Source of the DNA: Dugong dugon
Lineage: Eukaryota; Chordata; Mammalia; Sirenia; Dugongidae
Length of the DNA stretch: 64,000 nt
Direction: 5' to 3'
Assembly: GCA_030035585.1 (NCBI GenBank)
Contig: CM057462.1
Location: forward strand, 93,455,234 to 93,519,233
Within the stretch, counting starts at the first letter, position 1; each line of letters begins with the position of its first letter. Position numbers and translations under genes: made by a program. Below are positions 12,268 through 24,106 of the stretch, one piece after another. A model generated the notes under the pieces. That model was not told the origin of the DNA and searched no databases. It was given only the letters and a program-made list of their open reading frames with translations.

Positions 12268-13334
12268 TGAAATTTACTGAGCACTCACAACGTTCAGCTT
12301 GCTGTTCTTAGTGTACTGGGGATTTAGATCATTATTCAACCAAGTCCCTATCTTCAAGATCCTTATAAAGGAAGACAAAGAAGACAAGGCAGGTGAGTTA
12401 AATACTATAGTCAAGTAGCAAGGAAAATGAGAGGAAGTGATCGCTTCCTTTCCATTAGATTTGAATGTCTGCCCAGGCAGATCCTAAGTAAAGAAGCCTC
12501 CTTGCTTGCTATTTCTCATCCTGTCACTGGTTCTAAATCCTCCTGCCAGAGTCTCTTGTGCACTTGCTGAGTCCCTGATAATTCCATACTTTAAAACCTC
12601 CAATTATTCCTGCTAACCATCCTTATCTCTTCTCTTTCTCCCGTAAGCTAGCCAGATATGCACTGCCAGATTTCTGTCTCTCCAAATGCCATTTCTGAGC
12701 ATTGTTCATTAGGGCAGACTAATTCCCTTACATTATCAGTCACCGTTGAAATAGAGAAGTAGAACTACCATGAGAATTTCAGAATAGAAAATTTATTATC
12801 AGAATTAGACTATACGCAATTGTGGGAGAGGCTGGGGAAGTAAAGGTCAAAAAAAAGTCAATTCAGAGAAAGTTTAGTAACAGCTTTAGCATGGGTGAAC
12901 AAGTCAGAGCTTGCAGGGAGGTCTGGAAACTAGGAACATCAAGCTGTGAGAGTAAAGACCATTTAGGAGGCCTGATATAGAACCTGTGGAGAGTTGTTGG
13001 TTCTCCATGGCTGCTGCCTCTCTGAGTTCTCAAGGAAGCATCAGGGGTGAACTAGGGGTTGCTATTGGTGAGCAAGTTGGCAGTTGGGAAAGAGCTGAAC
13101 ACGGAGCGGGAAAAAGTGGGACAAACTGGAATCCTCAGTATCTCTGTGCTTGTCTTTCACGATCTTTCACTTTGCCTCCCAATTCTCACACCACTTCCCT
13201 TTTGGCCAACTTTAACCTGGGAGCATAAAGGGAAGGGAATTCTGGGAAATGTAGTTCTCAGCATGATTACGTTGCCAGTAGAACAACCCAACACACTTAC
13301 TAGTCTGTCACCCTATTGATTGCCACCCTGCTTG
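12268..13334. other. Intronic sequence, no confident feature
   Basis: No exon, RNA gene or named repeat. The segment ending gggaattctgggaaatgtag near 13250 resembles a conserved end found in old LTR-type repeats, but I cannot assign it. Confidence 0.5.
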
Positions 13335-13852
13335 TCATGAATTGAATTATATCTCCCCCCTCCCAAAAAAAAGTGTGTATCAGTTGGACTAGGCCATGAT
13401 TCCCAGTATTGTGTGGTTGTCCTCCATTTTGTGGTTGTAATTTTATGTTAAATAGGATTAGGGTGGGACTGTAACACCCTTACTAAGGTCACATCCCTGA
13501 TCCAATGTAAAGGGAGTTTCCCTGGGGTGTGGCCTGCACGGCCTTTTATCTTACAAGAGACAAAAGGAAAGCAAGCTGAGAGGCGGGGACCTGATACTAC
13601 CAAGAAAGCACCAGGAGCAGAGCACATCGTTTGCACCCGGGGTCTCTGTGCCTGAGAAGCTTCTTGACCAGGGGAAGATTGATGACAAAGACCTTCCTCC
13701 AGAACCAACAGAGAAAGAAAGCCTTCCAATGGAACTGATGCCCTGAGTTTGGACTTGTAGCCTCCTAGACTGTGAGAGAATAAATTTCTTTTTGTTAAAG
13801 CCATCAACTTGTGGTATTTCTGTTATAACAACACTAGATGACTAAGACACTG
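13335..13852 (+). mobile_element. MaLR/LTR-like repeat, probable solo LTR
   Basis: It begins catgaattgaattatatctc then ccccc and ends gactgtgagagaataaattt, ctttttgttaaagccatc, then tggtatttctgttataacaa and actaagaca. That end layout (polyadenylation-type AATAAA followed by a TTAAGCCA-like block) is typical of mammalian MaLR LTRs. No internal viral genes are attached. Confidence 0.55.
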
Positions 13853-15287
13853 CTTAACCTTTTATGATGGAGTGACACAAAATATCCCATCCTTGATAAC
13901 CGTCCATCCCACACTGTTCCTTTTGCCTAGTAGATGTTCTAGTCTTGGTCACTTTTCTTTTACATTTTGAGAAAGCCAAGCAATACATGACAAAGGAAGA
14001 ACATGTATTAATTATCTTAAATCGTCTCCTTTTACCATTTGCCTCTGTGCGCCTCTCAACAGTATAAGATCAGAGATCAGTCATGCTTTTTGTGTTTGTC
14101 CTTTACTCCGGAGAACACACACTCTCCCCCATGTCTGCTCTGTGGGAATCAAAGAGAACAATTATCTGATTATGACTTAATTTGGCTCAGGTATTTTTTA
14201 CCTTTCCTTTAGTACTGCATGAGTGGAGTAAAACCAAGTTATTTTAATGTAATTTTTTACAAACAAAAAAAAAAATCCATTTCTGCCACATCTTTAGAAA
14301 TGGATGTGCAAAGCAAGAAGTGTATACACTCCCTACTTAGAAATGATGAAGACATATATAGTAGGTGAGCTGTGAAAGCTTCAGGTTTTTTTAAATTACT
14401 GAACAGCTTATGTTTGCTGTGGAAATCACCAAGAACATGAGGCAAAAGCTATTTTAAACTTATTGGTGGAATCTCAGTGCTGACTGAAATCATTTGAATT
14501 TGTTTACAATGGTACCCATGTGCAATCAGTTACTAATCCTTTGACTGTGTTCCAACAATAGCAAACTTTAAGGAAAAAAAAAGTTTATTAAATTTATTTT
14601 TGTGCTATAGATTACAAATGTTGCAGAACAGTACATCACTATGCCTGAATCTTTTTACAGTTTTTAAAACCCTCTAAATGTAAAAAAAATACATTAAATA
14701 AATTAAATCCAGTATTATCCTAACAATATCAAGCATGGAAACATTGTAATTAAAATGAGCTTAGCGAAACAAGGCTTGGGGTATCACTAAATGCAATTCA
14801 TCAGTTTCATGAGACTTTGGAAAGTGTTTTACAGGCATAGAGGTAACACATGAAATGGTAAACCTCTAACCTTTAAAGATCTTACAACTTCTACTAATTT
14901 AAATTCAATGCAGATTTCTTAATCATTACCTCTGCTTTCGAATATTAAATGCAGAAGAATAATTTACGTTTTATAATTAAACTTTTAGGGGAGAACACTT
15001 CCATAGTGAACGGGGCTCTTTTATTGACTTATAAAGTTTTCATCATTGCCTTTGGAAGAATTCCTTTGCCCTCTTGATTGTTTGAGGAAAGACCATGTCT
15101 CTGGCTTTGTCCGTCAGCAGGAGCCAGCATCTGCATCCTGAGCCCATATTTTTCCTGAGAAGTCTCCTGCATGCTCCTTGGGCATTGCAAGACCTCATCC
15201 ATGCCTTTGTTAGATCTAAATCGCACAGTATGTTATGGTTATAGACTAGTTTGCTTTACATTATCTTCTCTTGGCTTTCAATTTCAG
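13853..15287. other. AT-rich intron before exon 2, nothing recognised
   Basis: Contains A-rich runs near 14262 and 14573 and a generally AT-rich stretch at 14570-14760. No repeat family or gene was identified. Confidence 0.6.
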
Positions 15288-15521
15288 ATGGAGTGACTGG
15301 TTTGAAAGAGCTGGCTTTTCTGAGAGATCTAGCTGAACAGAACTCAGGGAAATATGGTGTGTCGGACCGGACATGCTTGCCTGTGATTAAAGGCAGCATG
15401 ATGGTGCTGAACCAGCTGAGTAATCTGGAGACCACCGTCGGCAGGTTCTATACAAACCTTCCCAACCGGATGATTGACGAAGCTGTCTTTAGCCTCCCCT
15501 TCTCTGATGAGATGGGAGATG
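15288..15521 (+). CDS. CACHD1: CACHD1 exon 2: end of VWA and linker to first Cache module
   Basis: 234 nt, the longest exon here; it starts at codon position 2 and ends after position 1. The peptide begins (D)GVTGLKELAFLRDLAEQ. The pattern helix, then N-S-G-K-Y-G, resembles the last helix and strand of alpha2delta VWA domains (A-x-Q-N-x-G-x-Y). It continues through a helical linker (MMVLNQLSNLETTVGRFYTN) into VFSLPFSDEMGDG, where the first Cache-like module starts. The acceptor is TTTCAG, the donor GTGAGT. A cysteine in the segment SDRTCLPVIKG is worth comparing with other mammals (see findings). The frame stays open past the donor to 15703, but that extension is intronic. Confidence 0.96.
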
Positions 15522-15914
15522 GTGAGTTTGGAAAAAATTTCCTTCTAAAAGGAGAAGAAAAGAAATGGACAGATAGAAATGGGCATGAGTTCAGCAAGAC
15601 AGTAATGTTTAGATGTTGTTCATTATTTGCAAGTGAACATGCAAGGCAGTTCAAGGCTGTGGACAGCCCTTTCTCTGGGTCAGAGGGCTGCGAAGCCCCC
15701 TGACATCTGTCCTGTAGCAGTGTGATCTAGACAAGAAATCCCCAGCCCTATTTCTTCCTCATCATCCCAGCCTTGGTAGACATAATGGGTGTATCTTCTA
15801 TGGAGGCTTTGAGGAGATTCCCCAATACCCAAAAGTTAGTGAACTGGGACTAAAGGCCAGCTTTGCGTAGGAGTTGGTGAGTAAAGCTCAGAAGTGCCTT
15901 AGGATTTAGCCTCA

Positions 15915-16150
15915 AAGGCAAGGCAACATGGTGTAGTCCAAAAGCATAGGTTTTGTATCTGATAGACTTTCAAATCCCACTCTGCAACTTAAGTTGTTCT
16001 CCTTGGTAAATTATTTAATCCCATTAATAGTCTATTTGTTCATCTGTAATATGGGTATTAAACCTTTCAGGTTATTAGGAGGATTAGATAATATACGTAA
16101 GACTTACTAGTGCCTGGCATACCACCTAATAATAATTACTGCTCTTGTTA
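15915..16150 (+). mobile_element. MIR, sense
   Basis: The order acatggtgtagtccaaaagc, caaatcccactctgcaactt, tctgtaatatgggtattaa and tagtgcctggcataccac follows MIR from tRNA head to 3' end. It runs directly into an ATT-rich repeat. Confidence 0.8.
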
Positions 16151-16228
16151 TTATTATTTATTATTATTATTACTAATTATCCTATCACATTTTAGGATAA
16201 TTAATAATAATTATTATTAATAATAATC
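16141..16228. repeat. (TTA)n hairpin: large AT-rich inverted repeat
   Basis: The left arm ends taattatccta and the right arm begins taggataatta, separated by about 10 nt. Outer arms of TTATT/AATAA repeats extend the pairing. It could extrude a cruciform of roughly 30 bp stem. Confidence 0.85.
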
Positions 16229-16239
16229 AAAAGTGCCCC

Positions 16240-19200
16240 ATGTGTCTGTCAGTTTGTAATACCATGGTAGGTTGCATGTTGTTATGATGCTGGCAGCTAT
16301 GCCACCAGTATTTCAAATATCAGCAGGTTCACCCATGTTGAACAGGTTTCAGCTAAGCTTCCAGACTAAGACAGACTAGGAAGAAGGACCTGGCAGTCTA
16401 CTTCTGAAAAAATTAGCCAGTGAAAACCTTATGAATAGCAACAGAACATTGTCTGATATAGTTCCGGAAGATGAGCCCATCAGGTTGGAAGGCACTCAGA
16501 AGATGACTGGGGAAGAGCTGCCTCCTCAAAGTTGAGTCGACCTTAATGATGTAAATGGAGTCAAGCTTTCAGGACCTTCATTTGCGCCTGTGCCACGACT
16601 CAAAATGAGACACTCAGCTGCAAACATCCATTAATGATAGGAAAGTGGAATATACAAAGCCTGAATCTAGGAAAATTGGAAATCATCAAAAATGAAATGG
16701 AACACATAGACATTAATGTCCTATGCATTATGAGCTGAAATGGACTGATAAAGGCCATTTTGAATCGAACAATCATATAGTCTACTACACCAGGAATGAC
16801 AAACTGAAGAGGAATGGCGTGGCATTCATTGTCAAAAAGAACATTTCAAGATCTGTCCTGAAATACAGCGCTGTCAGTGATAGGATAATATCCATACACC
16901 TACAAGGAAGACCAGTTAATACAACTATTATTCAAATTTACACACCAACCACTAAGGCCAAAGATGAGAAATTGAAGATTTTTACTAACTTCTACTATCT
17001 GAAATTGATCAAACATGCAATCAAGATGCATTGATAATTACTGGTGATTGAAATGTGAACGTTGGAAACAAAGAAGGATCGGTAGTTGGAAAATATGGCG
17101 TTGGTGATAGAAACGACACCAGAGGTCACATGATAGAGTTTTGCAAGACCAACAACTTCTTCATTGCAAATACCTTTCTTCAACAACATAAACACCGACT
17201 ATACATGAGAACCTCACCAGACAGAATACACACGAATCAAATCGACTACATCTGTGGAAAGAGATGATGGAGAAGCTCAATAGCATCAGTCAGAACAAGG
17301 CCAGAGGCCGACTGTGGAACAGACCATCAATTACTCCTATGCAATTTCAAGTCAAAGCTGAAGAAAATTAGAGCAAGTCTAATCAGAGCCGAAACATGAC
17401 CTTGGGTATATCCCACCTGAATTTAGAGACCATCTCAGGAAATAATTTAACACATTGAAAACTAATGATCAAAGACCAGACGAATTGTGAAATGATATCA
17501 TACATGAAGAAAGCAAGAGGTCATTACAAAGAAAGAAAAGGACAAAGTGGGCGTCAGGAGAGACTCTGAAACTTGCTCTTGAATGGTGAAGTAAAAGAGC
17601 TGAACAGAAGATTTCAAAGGGCGGCTCAGGAAGACAGAGTAAAGTATTATAATGAAATGTGCAAAGACCTGAAGTCAGAAAACCAAAAGGAAGAACACGC
17701 TTGGCATTTCTTAAGATGAAAGAACTGAAGGAAAAATTCAAGCCTCGGGTTGAAATATTAAAGGATTCTATGAGAAAAAACATAAGTGATGCAAGAAACA
17801 TCAAAACAAGATGGAAGGAATATACAGAGTCACTGTACAAAAAGAATTAATCAGTGATCACCCATTTCAGGAGTTAGCATATGATAAAGAACCCATGGTA
17901 CTGAAGGAAGAAGTACAAGCTGCGCTGAAGGCACTGGCGAAAAACAAAGCTCCAGGAATTGACAGAATATCAACTGAGACGGATGCAGGGCTGGAGGTGC
18001 TCACTCATCTATGCCAAGAAATTTGGAAGACGGCTACCTGGCCAACCAACTGTAAGAGATGTGCATTTATGCCTGTTGCCAAGAAAGGTGATCCAACCAA
18101 ATGAGAAAATTATCGAACAATATCATTAACATCACACGCAAGTAAAATTCTGCTGAAGATCATTCAAAAGGGGCTGTAGCAGTACATCCACAGGGAACTG
18201 CCAGAAATTCAAGCCAGATTCAGAGAGGGCGTGGAACAAGGGATATCACTGCTGATACCAGTTGACTCATGGCTGAAAACAGAGAATACCAGAAAGATGT
18301 CTATCTGTGTTTTATTGACTATGTAAAGGCATTTGACTGTGTGGATCATAACAAATTATGGATAACGTGACGAATGGGAATTCCAGAACACTTAATTGTG
18401 CTCATGAGGAACCTGTACATGGATCAAGAGGCAGTCATTCTAGCAGAACAAGGGGATATAAAGTCAGGAAAGGTGTGTGTCAGGGTTGTGTACTTTCACC
18501 ATACTTATTCAGTCTGTATGCTGAGCAAATAATCTGAGAAGCTGGAGTATATGAAGAAGAACAGGGCGTCAGGATTGGAGGAAGACTCATTAACAACCTG
18601 CGTTATGCAGATGACACAACGTTGCTTGCTGAAAGTGAAGAGGACTTGAAGTGCTTATTGATCAAGATCAAAGACTACAGCCTCCAGTATGGATTACACC
18701 TCAACATAAAGAAAACAAAAATCCTCACAACTAGACCAATAAGCAACATAATGAAAAACAGAGAAAAAAAAGTTGTCAAGGATTTCATTTTGCTTGGATC
18801 CACAATCAACACCCATGGAAGCAGCAGTCAAGCAATCAGAAGACTCATCGCATTGGGCAAATCTGCTGCAAAAGACGTCTTTAAATGTTGAAAATCAAAG
18901 ATGTCACCTTGAAGACTAAGGTGCGCCTGACGCAAGCCATGGTGATTTCAATCGCCCCATATGCATGCGAAAGCTGGACAATGAATAAGGAAGACCGAAG
19001 AAGAATTGACACCTTTGAATTACGGTGTTGGTGAAGAATATTGAATATACCATGTACTGCCAAAAGAACAAACAAATCTGTCTTGGAAGAAGCACAACCG
19101 GAACGCTCCTTAGAAGTAAGGATGACGAGATTACGTCTCACATACTTCGGACATGTTACCAGGAGGGATCAGTCCCTGGAGAAGGACATCATGCTTCGTA

Positions 19201-19382
19201 AAGTAAAGGGTCGCTGAACAAGAGGAATACCCTGAATGACATGAATTGACATGGTGGCTGCAACAATGGGCTCAGCGTTAACAATGATTGAGAGGATTGC
19301 TCAGGACTGGCCAGTGTTTTGTTCTGTTGTACATAGGGTTGCTATGAGTCGGAACCAGTTCGATGGCACCTAACAACAACAA
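16240..19382 (+). mobile_element. Nearly complete RTE-type LINE (AfroSINE partner), decayed
   Basis: Pieces of an apurinic-type endonuclease appear at 16723-17267 (THNQIDYICG-like: HTNQIDYICGKR), then a reverse transcriptase. RT pieces: PGIDRISTE near 17950, FIDYVKAFDCVDHNKLW near 18310-18360, GCVLSPYLFSLYAEQI near 18480-18530, and the catalytic YADD at 18604-18615 followed by TTLLAESEEDL. The protein is Bov-B/RTE-like, not L1-like. Frames are broken by several stops. The 3' end, gctatgagtcggaaccagtt then cgatggcacctaacaacaac, is the same as the AfroSINE tail. The first about 220 bases resemble the body of the tRNA-Gly-type SINEs at 30924-31254 and 62157-62456. Confidence 0.92.
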
Positions 19383-20414
19383 CGTGGATTTAGTTACAAT
19401 AGTGAGTGCATTTGGGGATTTTTTTTTTTAGTGTAGCAAGAGCTGACTGTAGTTTATTTGCCATAATGGGATGAAGTATTCTGTCAGAGTTAATAACTGA
19501 AAAGTAAGATTGTGTTTCTTTTTTAAGGCTTTGTTCTGTATATACCCAGAGGATAATAGAAATTTGAAATGAACATGCATTTCAGTGGCAAAGTATTTCT
19601 GTTGTACTTTACTGCTCTGTGGAAATGACTTTAATCTTAGACTAAAGCATAAGGGCATGTGGTATACAGATTGTGACCTCTGTCTCCGTTTTGGCCCTCA
19701 CAGTGCCGCTCCAGACACTTACAACCCATTCATCCAGGAAGACCTGAGCAAAATTCTCATCCAAAATATGTTTTTAAAACTCTCTAAAATATGTATTATT
19801 TTAAAATGTTTTAAAATAGACTTGTTAAGGATCATAGAGATCATTTATCTCAGCTCCTCTTTGTGGCACATGATATGACTCATTCAGAGAGTTATCATAA
19901 CCTACCCAACTCAGTGGCCCAGCCAGCAGTAGAACCCAGGGGTCCTGATGCTCAGCAGTGCAGTGACCCACTATCAGGCTCTCTTTCTGCACATTTTCCT
20001 TCTCCCTTTCCATGGTTATTATACTGTTTTTGTGTAGCCCGTTAGCTGAAAATGGTTTTTGTTTTGTTTTGTTTTTAAAGGGCTATAAAAAAAAAAAAAA
20101 GAAGATGAAGAATATGCAAAAGAAACTGTACGTGACCCACAAAACTCAATATATTCTTTGACCCTTTACATAATAGATTGCAGCTTCTTGGCCTAAGTGT
20201 CCAAAAATGCATTCCTTTGGAAACTTAGTATCTCCTTCAGATACTCAAGTCCTGTGTGGTCAGATATTAAGATTCTGTACCTTTCTAAGTTTTTCTTGTC
20301 ATCTTTCCTTTTTTTGGAAGGCTGCATTATTTTAAAAAAAAAATTATACATTATAATCATGGCTTTATCCATAATCTCTTTTCATCTAACAACCACTAGA
20401 AACCAGTAAAGCAG
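19383..20414. other. Intronic sequence, weakly MIR-like pieces only
   Basis: Contains an A-run at about 20087-20100. A stretch at 19840-19980 (acccaggggtcctgatgctc) may be a degraded antisense MIR. No gene seen. Confidence 0.5.
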
Positions 20415-20560
20415 TCACAATTGTGTCCTGCAAACAGATGTAGAAGCCAAGGCTCAGAGAGTCCATGTCCAAGGTCGTATATACGTAAGGGGCATAACTG
20501 AGCTAGATCCCAGATTTTCAGATCACTTGTCGAGTGGTCTTTCAAATTCAGCTGAATCTC
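20415..20560 (-). mobile_element. MIR fragment, antisense
   Basis: Shows gaagccaaggctcagagagt, gtccaaggtcgtatatac and gagctagatcccagatttt, the reverse complement of the MIR middle. Confidence 0.6.
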
Positions 20561-20891
20561 CTCACTTGAGGAAATTGAATGATGTATTTTGTACTGCTAA
20601 TGTGTTGTACTTATCTGGAATGTCATGTCCTTTTAGGTGAAAAAAATAGTGGAAAATAGACGAATTACCTCCATTTAAATTAACTCAGATCTTTCACCTG
20701 CCGAAGGATCTGTAGTGCACTCTGACTGACTTATTATACTATCTGCAAAGGCGTTGGTTGGTTACTGCATCACATAGGAAACTTTGTTCCAAGCACAACT
20801 GAGATGGGTGATATTAGTCTTCATGATTCAGTAGTGCATAGTCCCACTCTTTGGCCAATGCTTTCTCTGATATTCCCTGGGTTTTGGGGGA

Positions 20892-21535
20892 TTTTTTTTT
20901 CAAGTTAATATTGTATTGTGTTTACGATGAAAGTTTACACAGCAATTCAGGTTCCCATTTAACACGTTCTACACAAATTATTCAGTGATATTAGCTACAT
21001 TTTTCACAATGTGTCATCATTCTCATTCATTCCGTTCTGGCTGTACTATTTCTAGTACTCTAGTTTCCCTGCCCCCTTACCTCTCATCTTTGCTTTGGAG
21101 TAATTTTTGACCATTTGTTCTCCTGTAGGTTATTTTTCTTAACTAAAAAAGCTTATTACTCACAGGTTATACTCTTTATTTTATGAACCAATCTGTTATT
21201 TAGCTAAAAGATGACCTCAAGGAATAATTTCAGTTAAAGGTTTGAAGCATATCTCAGTGCAGTAGTCTCAGGGAGTCCTGTAGTATCAACAGGTCTGGTA
21301 AGTCTGGACTTCTTAAGAATTTGAATTCTCTTCCACATTTCTCTCCCATTCTATAATCCCCTGTTCAGAATGGTCAGTAGTGGTAGCCAGGCACCACCTA
21401 GTTCTTTTGGTCTCAGGGTAGATGAGGCCAGGTTTGTGTCGACTATTAGTCCTGTAGACTACTTTGTTCTCTTGAGTCTTTGCTTCCCTTCTTTCTCTTT
21501 TGTTCTAGATAAGTAGAGACCAATTGTTGGATTTT
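20892..21535 (-). mobile_element. Truncated L1 3' end, antisense, abutting exon 3 acceptor
   Basis: It starts with poly-T (20892-20900). Near 21375-21420 it has cagtagtggtagccaggcac, a block also found near 42165 and 63930 and, inverted, at about 6670, so it is the same L1 3' UTR family. ggatttt occurs on both sides and may be the remnant of a target duplication. Its end is about 35 bp before exon 3. Confidence 0.75.
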
Positions 21536-21567
21536 AGTTTTTTGTTTTTGTTTTTTTTAACCCATAG

Positions 21568-21717
21568 GTTTGATAATGACTGTGAGTAAGCCCTGTTATT
21601 TTGGAAACCTACTTTTGGGAATTGTAGGTGTGGACGTGAACCTGGCTTATATCCTTGAAGATGTGACATATTACCAAGACTCTTTGGCTTCCTATACTTT
21701 TCTCATAGATGACAAAG
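21568..21717 (+). CDS. CACHD1: CACHD1 exon 3: first Cache-like module, core
   Basis: 150 nt, starting at codon position 2 and ending after position 1, so symmetric. Peptide LIMTVSKPCYFGNLLLGIVG, then VDVNLAYILED and SYTFLIDDKG. The string LLLGIVGVDV corresponds to the I-x-G-V-x-G-V-D-V strand of alpha2delta Cache domains, and FLIDDKG(Y) to the strand-turn F-x-I-D-x-x-G. The acceptor is CCCATAG behind a T-rich stretch that borders an antisense L1 fragment ending about 35 bp upstream; the donor is GTAATC. Methionine 21577 is internal, not a start. Confidence 0.96.
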
Positions 21718-21932
21718 GTAATCTCATAAAAATTAATCATAAGAAAGAATGGTTTCTTTAGCAAGATAAAGAAAATATCTATGGACATTCTGATACTAAT
21801 AAATAAAGTGGGAAAATTATAGTATTTAAAGAAAAACAGTGTGACTAGGACTGCTCAGTTGTAGTGGAACAAAATAATGATGGCAGAATGAATTGAAAAA
21901 TTATGCATTTGTCTCTGCTGTGTTGAGGGATA

Positions 21933-22108
21933 ATCCAAAAAACCAAACCCACTGCCGATGAGTCAGTTCTGACTCACAGCGACCCTATAGGACAGAGTAG
22001 AACTTAGAACGGCCCCATTTGGTTTCCAAGGAGCACCTGGTGGATTCAAACTTCTGACCTTTTGGTTAGCAGCCATAGCTCTTAACCACTACGCCACCAG
22101 GGTTTCCA
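21933..22108 (-). mobile_element. AfroSINE, antisense, 12-bp target duplication
   Basis: Full element from aaaccaaacccactgccgat to ccactacgccaccagggttt. The perfect direct repeat tgttgagggata is at 21921-21932 and 22109-22120. It lies between exons 3 and 4. Confidence 0.95.
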
Positions 22109-22532
22109 TGTTGAGGGATAGGTAAGAGTTATTTTTAACATCAGGAAAGTAGACTTAAGGATTGAATGACAGGTAGAATGTGATCCTTTGGGCCATTTGT
22201 TGTCTATATTGTTATCTTTCAATTTAGTGGCATAAAGGTTTATGTGGTAGAATGCTTATAAAACGAAAACCATAAGACTGGCACTTCGAAAATATTCTTG
22301 ATTAGACAGATGTTAGATAATTTAAGGCACCTTTCTACACTTTTGGAGGTTTATGCAAGCACACGTAAAACAAGGTCAGTTTTTACTGGACTGGTAAAGT
22401 TCATACTGAGAAGTCGAGCACCGGGCAGCCATCCAATCCCACGTTTCAAACCAGTGATAGGTACTTTCATTAGAGTCACCACTTCCTGCAATGTGTTTCC
22501 CATAGCATGCATTTTTTGTTTTCTTATTTCAG

Positions 22533-22656
22533 GGTATACACTTATGCATCCATCTCTTACCAGGCCATATTTACTATCAGAACCCCCACTTCATACTGAC
22601 ATCATACATTATGAAAATATCCCCAAATTTGAATTGGTTCGGCAAAATATCCTAAG
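22533..22656 (+). CDS. CACHD1: CACHD1 exon 4: first Cache-like module, end
   Basis: 124 nt. It opens with YTLMHPSLTRPYLL, completing the D-x-x-G-Y-x-x-x-H-P element that is the best marker of a Cache domain in this family. It then reads HTDIIHYENIPKFELVRQNIL. Acceptor TTTCAG, donor GTAAGG. The final two bases AG join to C of exon 5 to give serine. The length is not a multiple of three, so skipping this exon alone would shift the frame. Confidence 0.96.
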
Positions 22657-22946
22657 GTAAGGAAAAGGTGAGGGTCATAGTATTTTATTTTTCTCCGAGA
22701 ATAGGACCCACTGAGGTCAAATATAAGTGTTCACTAGAGGTTAAAAACAATGTCTATAAGTTGTTAATATTATCAAAAGAATATGCAATAATTTTTCCAT
22801 AAGGAAAAAGCCAAGATTTTGTTTACTTTGTGTAACATATCCAGTTTCTCAGAACTGTTATTTGGAGGTAGAAATCTTAAAATTCTATTTTTATGATTTT
22901 AATTGTAAAATCAGACCTATCTCATTTTTTAAAAATATTCCAATTA

Positions 22947-23601
22947 ATGTATTGTGAGATTGTTGACCACTGCTATAGGGCAACATTTGTAGTAACTATT
23001 AAATGGGAGGCTGTTTTGTCCTGTAAGCCTTCATCTTGGGTGAGAATGGCAGCACAATTGGAAGAGCATAGTCAATATCACTTAAATGTGTAAGTAAAAA
23101 GTTTTGAAATGGTGTTAAAATAAAATTTAAAAAAAACCAAATGAGACTAAAGAGGTACAGTAGTCCAGTGACAAGGTCCAGAGACAGAAGGGGACAAGGA
23201 AGTCCCCTGGTGATAGGGAACACAAGGTGGAGTAAGGATATTCTTGATATGCTTGTGAGATTGTTAACCATTGTCATAGGGCAACATGAGTAGTAACTGT
23301 TAGATGAAAAACTATTTTGTTCTGTAAGCCTTCATCTTAAGTGAGAATAACAGCACAGTTGGAAGAGCGTAGTCAATGTCACTGAACTGTGAATGTAGAA
23401 ATTTTTGAAACGGTGTATCTTTGGCCATCTGTAATTTTCATCAAAAAAAAAAAAAAAAAAGGTTGAGAATTTAGAGGCTTAATACGTTGTGGGGTTGTTA
23501 ACCAATGTCATAGAACAACATGTGTACTACTGTTTCATGAGAAACTATTTGCTCTGTAACCTTTCACCTGAAGTACAATAAAATAAAATAAAAAAAAAAA
23601 A
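22947..23601 (+). mobile_element. Chain of three L1 3' ends within one target duplication
   Basis: Three successive related units share ttgttgacc/ttgttaaccattgtcata then gggcaacat and a downstream tgtaagccttcatct. Copy 1 is about 22950-23145, copy 2 about 23148-23460 (ending in an 18-A tail), copy 3 about 23484-23601 (A-tail). The units match the reverse complement of 63410-63680, so they are sense L1 3' ends. attccaatta flanks the whole chain at 22937-22946 and 23602-23611. Confidence 0.85.
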
Positions 23602-24106
23602 ATTCCAATTATACCAAATTGAAAAGTGTTGGCAAAATAAAAGGTGAAGCTGAGGACCAGGCTATTGCAAGCTAAAATTATAACTTGGCAAAAGAGTGTC
23701 AGTTTCAGGTTGACAGTACAATCATATACAATGTTTTCTCTTGAGTTAAAGACCAAACTGGATTTTTTTCAACCATGATACATTATTTTGGCAACGCATA
23801 AGCTATAGAGAAATGGGTGTCTGAGGTCATTGGTAGAAAATTGGTGACTGAATGGTTTGAAACAAGTTAGTCTCTGGAAAGAATTAGAATTCAGGGGCAA
23901 GTATAGAGACTAAGGAATTTTTTAGTGCTGAGTGACATAATGCATTTAGGAAATTGAAAACTGCATATTATCTCTTTCCAAAGTGATGAGCTTCGTTGAT
24001 TTCAAAATCAGGAGATGGTCACTGATTCACAGCTTCTTCCCTGCTTTTAATTAAGTGCTTAATTTTACCTTTTGCCTCAAGTATTTAATTCTATTCGCCA
24101 ACGCAG

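Noticed and set aside
15522..15703. Extension of exon 2 past its donor (open frame)
   Set aside because: A consensus GTGAGT at 15522 and exact joining to exon 3 show this is intron; open by chance.
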